From Pseudomonadota bacterium (GTDB lineage: Bacteria; Pseudomonadota; Alphaproteobacteria; Caulobacterales; Caulobacteraceae): DNA of 13,459 nt. Positions within the stretch are counted from its first letter, which is position 1; every line of letters begins with the position of its first letter. A program made the translations under genes and the position numbers. The notes below the pieces were generated by a model, which searched no databases, was not told where the DNA came from, and was given only the letters and a program-made list of their open reading frames with translations. Of this stretch, positions 7,446 through 13,459 are shown in pieces. The stretch is taken from positions 1-13,459 of the forward strand of contig JAEYQX010000082.1 in assembly GCA_023409795.1 (NCBI GenBank), in the 5' to 3' direction.

Positions 7446-8606
7446 TTAACCCTTGAAGCTGGCGACGGCGTCGATGATCACGGCCTGGACCTCGGCCGTC
7501 AGGTCCGAGTGCATCGGCAGGCTGATCACCACATCCTTCAGGCGCTCGGTGACCGGCAGGCCACCCGCCCCGCGCGGGAAGTGCTCATAGGCGGGCTGCA
7601 GGTGCATGGGAATGGGGTAGTAGACCGCCGTCGGCACCCCCTTCTCCTTCAGGTGGGCCGCCAGGCCGTCGCGGTTCGGGTGCTCGATCGTATACTGGGC
7701 CCAGTTGGAGACATTGCCCTGGGGCAGGTCCGGCACCTTGGCCACATGGGGGCGCAGGCCCTCGTTGTAGCGCGCTGCCGCCGCCCCGCGCCACTCGATC
7801 TCCTCGCCAAAGACCTTCAGCTTCTCGATCAGGACCGCCGCCTGGATGGTGTCCAGCCGGCTGTTCAGGCCAATGCGCATGGCCAGGTATTTCGGGTCGT
7901 GGTCAAAGCTGCGCCCGTCCAGGTCCACGCCGACCGCCTTGCCGTGCACCCGGATGGAATCCATCATCTGGGCCAGCTCGTCGTCATTGGTCAGCACCGC
8001 GCCGCCGTCGCCATAGCAACCCAGCGGCTTGGCCGGGAAGAAGCTGGTGGTGGTCACATCGGCCCAGTTCAGCGGATGCTTGCCGCCGATGGTGCAGCCA
8101 AAGCCCTGGGCCGAATCCGAGACCAGCTTCAGCCCATGCTCGTCGGCCACAGCCTTGATGGCCGGATAGTCGGCGGGCTGGCCAAACAGGTCGACGGCGA
8201 TGACCACGCGCGGGGTCAGCTCGCCCTGGGCCTTGATCCCCTCGATGGCGGCGGCCAGCTTGACCGGGTCCATGTTGTAGGTCTCGGGATCCACGTCGAC
8301 GAAGACCGGCGTCGCCCCGACCCAGGGCACGATCTCGGCGGTCGCGGTAAAGGTGAAGCTGGGCACAAAGACCGCATCCCCCTCGCCGATGCCCCAGGCC
8401 ATCAGCGGCAAGACCAGGGCCTCGGTGCCATTGGCGCAGCCCAGGGCGTGCCTGGCCTGACCGAACCGGGCCAGGTCCGCCTCGAACTGGCGCACCTGCG
8501 GGCCCATGACCCAGGCACCGCTGACGACCGCTTCCTGAACGGCCGCCTCGATCTTGCCGCCGAGGCGAAGGCGCTGGGCCTGCAGGTCAATGAAGGGAAT
8601 GTTCAT
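7446..8606 (-). CDS. DegT/DnrJ/EryC1/StrS sugar aminotransferase, GnnB/WbpE-like
   Basis: This 386-residue PLP-dependent aminotransferase acts on nucleotide-linked keto-sugars. Lys193 in SFFPAKPLGCYGDGGA is the PLP lysine, Asp164 and Gln167 (DSAQ) hold the ring, and CANGTEAL (57-64) contributes the phosphate site. Large parts (NIPFIDLQAQ start, the lysine region, GLNSRLDTIQAA, GVPTAVYYPIP, SLPMH near the end) resemble WbpE of Pseudomonas aeruginosa, which aminates C3 of a UDP-3-keto sugar, as I remember that sequence. GnnB does the same on UDP-3-keto-GlcNAc. The ATG at 8606 gives the canonical MNIPFIDL start; upstream GTG or TTG codons would add an unlikely extension, though no strong Shine-Dalgarno is visible. 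It is first in a two-gene operon with the dehydrogenase and diverges from the AGE-family gene. Confidence 0.9.
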   Translation of the reverse strand: MNIPFIDLQAQRLRLGGKIEAAVQEAVVSGAWVMGPQVRQFEADLARFGQARHALGCANGTEALVLPLMAWGIGEGDAVFVPSFTFTATAEIVPWVGATPVFVDVDPETYNMDPVKLAAAIEGIKAQGELTPRVVIAVDLFGQPADYPAIKAVADEHGLKLVSDSAQGFGCTIGGKHPLNWADVTTTSFFPAKPLGCYGDGGAVLTNDDELAQMMDSIRVHGKAVGVDLDGRSFDHDPKYLAMRIGLNSRLDTIQAAVLIEKLKVFGEEIEWRGAAAARYNEGLRPHVAKVPDLPQGNVSNWAQYTIEHPNRDGLAAHLKEKGVPTAVYYPIPMHLQPAYEHFPRGAGGLPVTERLKDVVISLPMHSDLTAEVQAVIIDAVASFKG

Positions 8607-8813
8607 GGGAAGGGTCGCTCTCTTTACAGAGGCCACGCGGGCCAGATCACACGGCACGGCACGCGGCGGGGACAAAAGGCATTCGATATGTTGGGCGCGG
8701 CTTACCAAAGCCGGACGCCATCGCAAAACCCCCAAGGGTCACATCGCGTTGCCAGTTGCTACCAAGTGTTTCGCTTGGCAAAGCCCCTGCCCCTGCCCTA
8801 AGCCGGGCTCGAC
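8607..8813. promoter_or_regulatory. Divergent intergenic region between the two sugar gene pairs
   Basis: These 207 nt must hold the promoters of both the aminotransferase operon (-) and the AGE/phosphatase operon (+). I see a 7-bp hairpin CCAAGTG/CGCTTGG with a TTT loop at 8762-8778 (one G-T pair), enclosed by TTGCC and GGCAA arms. A direct repeat GTTGC-CA-GTTGC lies just before it, and a short CCCCTG tandem lies near 8786-8797. An AT-richer patch around 8688-8698 (ATTCGATATGTTG) could hold a -10 element on either strand. I cannot assign a promoter with confidence. Confidence 0.35.
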
Positions 8814-9923
8814 ATGACCTGGTCCGCTACTCAGAACCGCCTTCGAGACTGGCTTCTTGGCCAGGCCCTGCCCCTGTGGGCCCGCCAGGGCCTGGGTGAT
8901 CACGGCCGGTTCTATGAGAAGCTGGACCTGGCCGGCCAACCGGTCACCGGCCTGGCCCGGCGCACGCGCGTCCAGGCCCGCCAGGCCTATGTCTTTGCCG
9001 AGGCTGCCGCCCTGGGCTGGGCCCCCGGCGAGGCCATCGCCCGCCAGGGGCTGGACTGCCTGATCCGCGACCACGCCCGGCCCGATGGCCTTTGGGTTCG
9101 CACCGTCGACGACACGGGCGCGGTGATCGACGACGTGCCGGACCTCTATGACCTGGCCTTCGTGCTCCTGGCCCTGTCCAGCGCCCATCGGGTGCTGGAG
9201 GATCCGCGCGCCCGGCCGCTGGCCCTGGCGACCCTGGACGCCATCCAGGCCCGGATGGCCGAGCCCACCGGCGGCTGGTCCGAAAGCCTGCCGCCCGTCC
9301 TGCCGCGCCGCCAGAACCCGCACATGCATATGCTGGAGGCCCTGCTGGCCTGGCAGGAAGCCGCCCCCGACCCAGCCTTTGAACAGCCGGCCCGCGCCAT
9401 CCTGGACCTGTTGAACCGTCATTTCCTGGACCGCGAGCACCTGGTGCTGGGCGAGTTCTTCGAGCGCGACTGGACGCCGCGCCCGGGGTCGGAGGGCCAG
9501 TGCATCGAGCCGGGCCATCACCTGGAATGGGTCTGGCTTCTGGGCGAGGCGCAACGACTGGGCCTGGGCGACCACAGCTCGGCCGCCCGCGCGCTCTATA
9601 CCACCGCCCTGACCTGCGGCCTCAATGCCCAGGGCCTGGCCGTGCGCGAGATCAGCCGGATCGGCCAGGTCCGTGATGGCGGCACCCGCCTGTGGGGCCA
9701 GACCGAGCTGCTGCGGACCCTGACGGTGCGCGGCGAACTGCACAAGGCCAGCGCTCTGACCGAGCGCCTGTTCCAGACCCACCTGGCCACCGACGTCCCC
9801 GGCCTGTGGCTCGACACCTTCGACGCCCGGGGCGAGTGCCACGAGACCACGGTGCCCGCCTCCAGCCTCTATCACCTGATGACGGCCATCTCGGCCGTGC
9901 TGAGCCAGCCTGACCATGACTGA
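8814..9923 (+). CDS. AGE-family sugar epimerase/isomerase (N-acylglucosamine 2-epimerase or mannose isomerase type)
   Basis: This 369-residue (alpha/alpha)6-barrel protein belongs to the AGE superfamily, which interconverts C2 epimers or aldose/ketose forms of sugars such as GlcNAc/ManNAc, mannose/fructose and mannose 6-phosphate. Family landmarks are TRVQARQAYVFAEAA (51-65), NPHMHMLEALLAW (168-180), EPGHHLEWVWLL (232-243), LWGQTELLR (293-301) and SLYHL near 351-355. His170, His236 (or His235) and His354 probably correspond to the catalytic and binding histidines of characterised members such as YihS. The substrate is not readable. The ATG at 8814 is the first good start after the divergent region, with only weak ribosome-binding signal. 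Its stop codon lies inside the next gene, which suggests the two enzymes act on the same or sequential sugar intermediates. Confidence 0.85.
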   Translation: MTWSATQNRLRDWLLGQALPLWARQGLGDHGRFYEKLDLAGQPVTGLARRTRVQARQAYVFAEAAALGWAPGEAIARQGLDCLIRDHARPDGLWVRTVDDTGAVIDDVPDLYDLAFVLLALSSAHRVLEDPRARPLALATLDAIQARMAEPTGGWSESLPPVLPRRQNPHMHMLEALLAWQEAAPDPAFEQPARAILDLLNRHFLDREHLVLGEFFERDWTPRPGSEGQCIEPGHHLEWVWLLGEAQRLGLGDHSSAARALYTTALTCGLNAQGLAVREISRIGQVRDGGTRLWGQTELLRTLTVRGELHKASALTERLFQTHLATDVPGLWLDTFDARGECHETTVPASSLYHLMTAISAVLSQPDHD

Positions 9924-10434
9924 CGACGCCCCGCGCCCCGCCGCCTTCCTGGACCGCGACGGGGTGCTGATCCCCGACAGCGGCTATCCGCACCGGCCCG
10001 AGCACCTGGTCCTGACCCCCGGTGCCGCCGAGGCGGTCAGGGCGCTGAAGGCTGCGGGCTATGCCACCGTCATCGTCACCAACCAGTCGGGCGTGGCGCG
10101 CGGGATGTTCACCGAGACGGTCATGCACGGTTTCAACCGGCACCTGGTCGCCCTGCTGGCCCGGGGCGGCGGCATCATCGACGCCGTCTATCACTGCCCC
10201 TTCCACAAGGAGGCGGTCGAGGCACGCTATCGCCACCCCGACCACCCGGACCGCAAGCCCAACCCGGGGATGCTGCTGCGCGCGGCCAGGGACTTGAACC
10301 TGGACCTGTCCCGCTCGCTGATGATCGGGGACCAGCCCTCCGACATGGAAGCCGCCCGCCGCGCCGGGGTCACCGGCCACCGCTTCGAGGGCGGCGACCT
10401 GGGCGAAAGGGTCCGCCAGATCCTGAACGCCTGA
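9916..10434 (+). CDS. HAD-IIIA phosphatase, GmhB-like (heptose bisphosphate phosphatase family)
   Basis: This 172-residue HAD hydrolase carries the four family motifs. Nucleophile Asp13 and acid/base Asp15 are in DRDGV, Thr55 in VTNQSGVARG, Lys114 in RKPNPGML, and Asp139/Asp143 in GDQPSDME. Length and TNQSGVARG are typical of GmhB, which removes the 7-phosphate of heptose 1,7-bisphosphate for LPS core synthesis, and of HisB-N. The zinc loop differs from E. coli GmhB: Cys94 is kept, but the next ligands appear as His97, His107, His110 and Asp112 in place of the His/Cys/Cys set. Metal binding may be altered or lost and the substrate may differ. The ATG at 9916 overlaps the AGE-family stop by 8 nt, so translation is probably coupled. 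A 7-nt inverted repeat at 10428-10451 covers the stop codon. Confidence 0.87.
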   Translation: MTDDAPRPAAFLDRDGVLIPDSGYPHRPEHLVLTPGAAEAVRALKAAGYATVIVTNQSGVARGMFTETVMHGFNRHLVALLARGGGIIDAVYHCPFHKEAVEARYRHPDHPDRKPNPGMLLRAARDLNLDLSRSLMIGDQPSDMEAARRAGVTGHRFEGGDLGERVRQILNA

Positions 10435-10451
10435 TCGCAATTCGTCAGGCG
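10428..10451 (+). repeat. Hairpin over the GmhB-like stop codon
   Basis: CGCCTGA (10428-10434) and TCAGGCG (10445-10451) are perfect inverted arms around a 10-nt loop. The left arm includes the TGA stop. No T-run follows, so it is not a standard intrinsic terminator. It may be a weak terminator or an mRNA 3'-end stabiliser, or it may be chance. Confidence 0.35.
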
Positions 10452-10494
10452 ATGAAATAAGCTCCCGGCAAAAGAACCGTAGGGAGTAAGCGAG

Positions 10495-11370
10495 ATGACC
10501 ACCGGATTTGCAGACCGTCGCTGGACCACCGTCGATGGCCTCAGCCTTCATGCGCGGGACTATGCCCCTGCCAGTGGCGCGGCGCGCCTGCCGGTCATCG
10601 CCATCCACGGCCTGACCCGCAACAGTGCCGACTTCGAGGGCATCGCCCCCCTGGTCGCCCAGTCGGGCCGCCGCGTCATCGCCGTCGATGTGCGCGGGCG
10701 CGGCCAGTCGGATCGCGCGCCCGATCCGATGACCTATCGCCCCGATGTCTATGCTCGCGACGTGCTGGAGCTGATGGAGCAGAGCGGCATCGACCGCGCC
10801 GTCTTCATGGGCACCTCGATGGGCGGGATCATCACCATGGCCATGACGGCCCTGAAGCCCCGGGTCATCGCGGCAGCCATCCTCAACGACGTCGGCCCCG
10901 AGCTGGCCCCCGAGGGCCTGGCCCGCATCGCCTCCTATACCGGCCAACCGGTGCAGGTCACGACCTGGGACGATGCCGCCGCCTATGCCCGGCGGATCAA
11001 TGAGGCAGCCTTCCCGGACCATGCCGAGGCCGACTGGCAGGCCTTTGCCCGCCGCATCTTCCGCGAGGGGACCGAGGGCGCGCCGGTGCTCGACTATGAT
11101 CCGGACATCTCGGTGCCGATCCGCGCCGATGCGGCTAAAGCCCTGGTGCCCAACCTGTGGCCCTATTTCCGCGCCCTGACGCGCAAGAAGCCGACCCTGC
11201 TGGTGCGCGGCGGCATCTCGGACCTGATCAGCCCGGAAATCGTCGCCCGGATGCGTAAGGCCGCGCCGCGCATGGCCTATGCCGAGGTCCCCGGCATCGG
11301 CCACGCCCCCATGCTGGACGAGCCCGAGGCCCGGGCCGCCATCTTCGAGTTCCTGGCAGGGGTGGAGTGA
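10495..11370 (+). CDS. Alpha/beta hydrolase
   Basis: This 291-residue single-domain alpha/beta hydrolase shows HGLTRN (38-43) as the oxyanion-hole segment and DVRGRGQSD (65-73) as the conserved strand-4 loop. Ser108 in GTSMGG is the nucleophile. An acid in GGISDLIS and a histidine in GIGHAPML near the C-terminus complete the triad. The GRGQSD and GIGHAPML segments are typical of the large group annotated as alpha/beta fold hydrolases with ester or C-C bond substrates; no specific activity can be assigned. There is no signal peptide, so it is cytoplasmic. AGGGAG lies 8 nt before the ATG. It begins 60 nt after the phosphatase gene and probably has its own promoter, since a hairpin lies between them. 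Confidence 0.9.
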   Translation: MTTGFADRRWTTVDGLSLHARDYAPASGAARLPVIAIHGLTRNSADFEGIAPLVAQSGRRVIAVDVRGRGQSDRAPDPMTYRPDVYARDVLELMEQSGIDRAVFMGTSMGGIITMAMTALKPRVIAAAILNDVGPELAPEGLARIASYTGQPVQVTTWDDAAAYARRINEAAFPDHAEADWQAFARRIFREGTEGAPVLDYDPDISVPIRADAAKALVPNLWPYFRALTRKKPTLLVRGGISDLISPEIVARMRKAAPRMAYAEVPGIGHAPMLDEPEARAAIFEFLAGVE

Positions 11371-11386
11371 CAACAGCCCCGCAAAG

Positions 11387-11409
11387 CCTTCTCCCCTCGT
11401 GGGAGAAGG
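11387..11409. terminator. Hairpin between convergent genes, possible dispersed repeat
   Basis: CCTTCTCCC (11387-11395) and GGGAGAAGG (11401-11409) form a 9-bp stem with a 5-nt loop (CTCGT). It lies between the ends of the hydrolase (+) and the PhnA-type gene (-). No T-run follows on the plus strand; on the minus strand the hairpin is followed by CTTTG. CTTCTCCC...GGGAGAAG palindromes recur as dispersed intergenic repeats in many alphaproteobacterial genomes, as far as I recall, so this may be such a copy and also act as a bidirectional transcription stop. Confidence 0.55.
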
Positions 11410-11427
11410 TCGCGCGGCTGACGAGGC

Positions 11428-11652
11428 TTAGGCCTTCTTTACGAATTCCGTGCGCAGGACCAGGCCGCGCACCTTCTCGACATTGGCCTCGATCTCGTCG
11501 GGGTCGCCGGTCAGGCGGATGTTCTTGACCAGGGTGCCGCGCTTGAGCGTCACGCCGCCCGAGCCCTTGACCTTCAGGTCCTTGATCAGGGTCACGCTGT
11601 CGCCATCGGACAGGATATTGCCGTTGGTGTCCCTGGTGACGTCGTCGCTCAT
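11428..11652 (-). CDS. PhnA/YjdM-family small protein (short form)
   Basis: This 74-residue protein matches the C-terminal PhnA domain: DTNGNILSDGDSVTLIKDL, LKRGTLVKNIRL, then DPDEIEANVEKVRGLVLRT and a final EFVKKA. E. coli YjdM (formerly PhnA) has the same domain behind an N-terminal zinc ribbon, which is absent here. Despite the name alkylphosphonate utilisation protein, no catalytic role in phosphonate use is established for this domain; its beta-rich SH3-like core suggests binding. AGGAGAGG upstream of the ATG at 11652 is a strong ribosome-binding site, so this short form starts here and is not a truncation by misread start. It stands alone, 62 nt after the stop of the exported DUF4168 protein on the same strand. 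Confidence 0.9.
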   Translation of the reverse strand: MSDDVTRDTNGNILSDGDSVTLIKDLKVKGSGGVTLKRGTLVKNIRLTGDPDEIEANVEKVRGLVLRTEFVKKA

Positions 11653-11714
11653 GATTGCCTCTCCTGAAGGATCGGGGCGGCCATCCTCATGACGGCAGCC
11701 CCTTTCCGACTGGC

Positions 11715-12335
11715 TTATTCGGCAGAGCGAGCCTGGGCAAGGTCGATGCGCGCGCGCAGGTGGGCATCAGAGCCCGAGGCGGCCGAGATCTCGTTGAAGC
11801 GCTCGATGGCCAGGCCCGACTTCTGGATGGCCTCGGCCATCTGGGCCTGCTGCTCGGCGTTGGGCTGGGCACCGTTCAGGGCCTGGGCGATGCCGGTGAT
11901 CTCGGCCATAGCCGAGGCGAACTGGCCCGCTTCGACATCGGTCACGCCTGCGCCGACCGAACCCGGGGCCGACGGGGTTTCACCGGCGACGGCCACGCGG
12001 GCCTGCAGGACCTCGTCGGTCGAGACGGCGGCCGAGATGGCGTTGAAGCGTTCGATCGCCAGGCCCGAGTTCTGGACGGCCGAGGCCATCTCGGCCTGCT
12101 GCTCGGCGGTCGGGGTGCCGTTCTCGACGGCGGCGGCGACGGCGCGGACCTTGGCCATGGCGGCGGCGAACTGGGTCAGCTCGGCATCGGTCGGCTCGCC
12201 GGTAACCTCGGCGGCGGCAGGGGCAGCGGCCGGGGCGGCGGCAGCGGATTCAGCGTCCTGGGCGAGGGCCGGAGCGGCCGTCAGGAACAGGGCGGCCAGA
12301 ATGGCGGTCGGGGCGGCGGCCGTTGCAAAACGCAT
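11715..12335 (-). CDS. Exported protein with two tandem DUF4168 domains
   Basis: This 206-residue protein starts with a signal peptide (Met1-Arg2, a hydrophobic Ala/Leu-rich core, cleavage likely after ALA at 23-25), then an Ala/Pro linker to about residue 45. The mature part is two copies of a mostly helical domain resembling DUF4168, residues 50-116 and 133-199. They align without gaps at a constant offset of 83 residues, and 37 of 67 positions are identical by hand count. Both carry AEQQA and SGLAIERFN. No cysteine or catalytic motif is seen, so a periplasmic structural or binding role is likely, but the function is unknown. GAAGGA lies several nt before the ATG at 12335. Low-complexity Ala content is high, so homology searches need masking. 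Confidence 0.85.
   Translation of the reverse strand: MRFATAAAPTAILAALFLTAAPALAQDAESAAAAPAAAPAAAEVTGEPTDAELTQFAAAMAKVRAVAAAVENGTPTAEQQAEMASAVQNSGLAIERFNAISAAVSTDEVLQARVAVAGETPSAPGSVGAGVTDVEAGQFASAMAEITGIAQALNGAQPNAEQQAQMAEAIQKSGLAIERFNEISAASGSDAHLRARIDLAQARSAE
11739..11939 (-). repeat. Second copy of the DUF4168 internal repeat
   Basis: This encodes residues 133-199 of the exported protein and is the downstream copy of a 249-nt-period in-frame duplication. The DNA copies remain visibly alike, for example GTTGAAGCG-TCGAT-GCCAGGCCCGA on the plus strand with few differences. Confidence 0.8.
11988..12188 (-). repeat. First copy of the DUF4168 internal repeat
   Basis: This encodes residues 50-116 of the exported protein, partner of the copy at 11739-11939. 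The copies are separated by a Gly/Ala/Pro/Val linker of about 16 residues. Confidence 0.8.
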
Positions 12336-12491
12336 GGCTTATCCTTCTGTGATCCCGAGCGCTCAGCCCACGGCTGACCCGACCGGTGTCGGGCTCTCCC
12401 GCGCGCCGGAACAGATATGTCTCTTGGAAAGGCGGGGAGGAGGTCAGGCTAAACCGAAGTTTAACCGTCCGTAAACCCGTGAAAACGGCCT

Positions 12492-13459
12492 TTAGCGGTC
12501 CGGTTCCCCCGTCTCGGGCACGCCTGCGTCCAGTTCATCCAGCCAGACCTGGGCCGAGGCATCCGACGGTGCCCGCCAGTCCCCGCGCGGCGACAGCGAC
12601 CCGCCGGTCACCACCTTGGGCCCATTGGGCACGGCCGAGCGCTTGAACTGGCTGGTCTGGAAGAAGCGGACCAGGAACTTCCTCAGCCAGAACCGGATGG
12701 TCTCCAGGTCAAAGGCGATCTTCTCGTCTTTCGGCGTCCCGACCGGCCACAGGCCCCGCGCCGGGTCCGACCAGGCCTGATGGGCCAGATAGGCCACCTT
12801 GGACGGCTTCATGCCAAAGCGGCTGAAGTGATAGAGGAAGAAGTCGTTCAGCGCATAGGGACCGACAGTGCCTTCGGTGGACTGCAGCGCGCCATCCTCG
12901 CCGGCCGGCACCAGCTCGGGCGAGATCTCGGTGGCCAGGATGGAATAGAGGGTCGGGCTGGCCGTCTCGCCCACCACGGCCTTGTCAGCCACCCAGCGGA
13001 TCAGGTGCCGGATCAGGGTCTTGGCCACCCCGCCGTTGACGTTGTAGTGGCTCATGTGATCGCCGACGCCATAGGTGGCCCAGCCCAGCGCCAGCTCCGA
13101 CAGGTCCCCGGTGCCTAGGACAAAGCCCCGGTTCTGGTTGGCCAGGCGGAACAGGTAGTCGGTGCGCAGCCCCGCCTGCACATTCTCGAACGACACGTCA
13201 TAGACCGGCTCGCCCTTGGCATAGGGATGGCCGATGCCCTCCAGCATGGCGCTGGCGGCCGGGCGAATGTCGATCTCGTGCCCCGACACGCCCAGGGCCT
13301 TCATCAAGGCCCAGGCGTTCGACCGGGTGCCTTCGGAGGTTGCAAAGCCCGGCATGGTATAGGCCAGGATCCCCGTGCGCGGCAGGTCCAGCCGGTCAAA
13401 GGCGCGGCAGGCGACCAGCAGGGCCTGGGTCGAATCCAGCCCCCCCGACACCCCGATCA
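12492..13459 (-). CDS. nadE: Glutamine-dependent NAD+ synthetase, C-terminal synthetase domain (partial)
   Basis: NadE makes NAD+ from nicotinic acid adenine dinucleotide with ATP and ammonia, the last step of NAD synthesis. The visible part, about 322 residues, begins at the window edge with IGVSGGLDSTQ, the PP-loop that binds the ATP phosphates. GTGDLSELALGW and the YNVNGGVAKTL segment, which line the substrate site, follow. The reading frame is open into the window edge, and SGGLDS is never the N-terminus of this family. The start and a probable N-terminal nitrilase-type glutaminase domain therefore lie outside. The long C-terminal half with FFLYHFSRFGMKP and FFQTSQFKRSA resembles the large (about 680-residue) glutamine-dependent class, as in Mycobacterium, not the short ammonia-dependent form. 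The gene ends with TAA at 12492-12494, 156 nt before the start of the DUF4168 gene on the same strand. Confidence 0.93.
   Translation of the reverse strand, partial: IGVSGGLDSTQALLVACRAFDRLDLPRTGILAYTMPGFATSEGTRSNAWALMKALGVSGHEIDIRPAASAMLEGIGHPYAKGEPVYDVSFENVQAGLRTDYLFRLANQNRGFVLGTGDLSELALGWATYGVGDHMSHYNVNGGVAKTLIRHLIRWVADKAVVGETASPTLYSILATEISPELVPAGEDGALQSTEGTVGPYALNDFFLYHFSRFGMKPSKVAYLAHQAWSDPARGLWPVGTPKDEKIAFDLETIRFWLRKFLVRFFQTSQFKRSAVPNGPKVVTGGSLSPRGDWRAPSDASAQVWLDELDAGVPETGEPDR

Noticed and set aside
8607..8735. N-terminal extension of the DegT aminotransferase
   Set aside because: The family starts at MxIPFIDL, which is the ATG at 8606. The upstream residues are Arg/Ala-rich and match no domain.
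9652..11373. Minus-strand open frame of 573 codons opposite the phosphatase and hydrolase
   Set aside because: It spans three plus-strand genes with clear active-site motifs, including an intergenic region. No family resemblance is seen.
12450..12463. TAAAC-CGAA-GTTTA inverted repeat as a terminator for nadE
   Set aside because: The stem is only 5 bp and AT-rich, lies about 30 nt past the stop, and has no clear T-run after it on the minus strand. It may be chance in an AT-richer intergenic patch.
1..13459. Search by eye for tRNA or rRNA genes, CRISPR repeats, insertion sequences, att sites and defence or toxin-antitoxin modules
   Set aside because: Almost all DNA is accounted for by recognisable housekeeping or metabolic genes. 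No regularly spaced repeats, transposase motifs or terminal inverted repeats were seen. Composition looks uniform apart from short intergenic patches.

Overview
The window is a compact, very GC-rich stretch of bacterial chromosome with ordinary protein genes packed on both strands and no rRNA, tRNA, CRISPR, phage or insertion-sequence signal that I can see. An HWE-type histidine kinase, a DUF4168 protein, a GmhB-like phosphatase and long antisense shadow ORFs in high-GC DNA all suggest an alphaproteobacterium. Caulobacterales (Caulobacter, Brevundimonas or a relative) is my best guess. This is an inference from gene style, not from a marker gene.

Layout. At 1-114 is the tail of a MarC-family membrane protein (+), closed by a strong intrinsic terminator. 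On the minus strand from about 3058 down to 161 lie a glycerol kinase (glpK), an Rrf2-family regulator and a short-chain dehydrogenase; the last two look like one operon. Divergent from glpK is a fold-type II PLP enzyme (threonine/serine dehydratase or racemase family), followed by a MaoC-like hydratase and a terminator. Next comes an orphan sensor kinase with an MHYT membrane domain, a PAS-like domain and an HWE kinase core (4701-6488).

Sugar-nucleotide block. From 6505 to 10434 there are two divergent pairs. The minus pair is a DegT-family aminotransferase followed 8 nt later by a Gfo/Idh/MocA dehydrogenase. Together they have the right chemistry to oxidise and then aminate C3 of a UDP-sugar, as in the GnnA/GnnB route to 2,3-diamino-glucose for lipid A or the WbpB/WbpE type routes. 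The plus pair is an AGE-family sugar epimerase/isomerase overlapping a GmhB-like HAD phosphatase by 8 nt. The two pairs share a 207-nt intergenic region and plausibly supply envelope sugar precursors.

The right part holds an alpha/beta hydrolase (+), a small PhnA/YjdM-type protein (-), an exported protein made of two tandem DUF4168 repeats (-), and the C-terminal half of a glutamine-dependent NAD+ synthetase running off the right edge (-). No intergenic stretch exceeds 300 nt. I found no convincing undescribed multi-gene system. The points most worth a second look are the internally duplicated DUF4168 protein, the diamino-sugar gene pair, the altered metal site of the GmhB-like phosphatase, the dyad over the glpK start, and the regular MHYT spacing in the orphan kinase.
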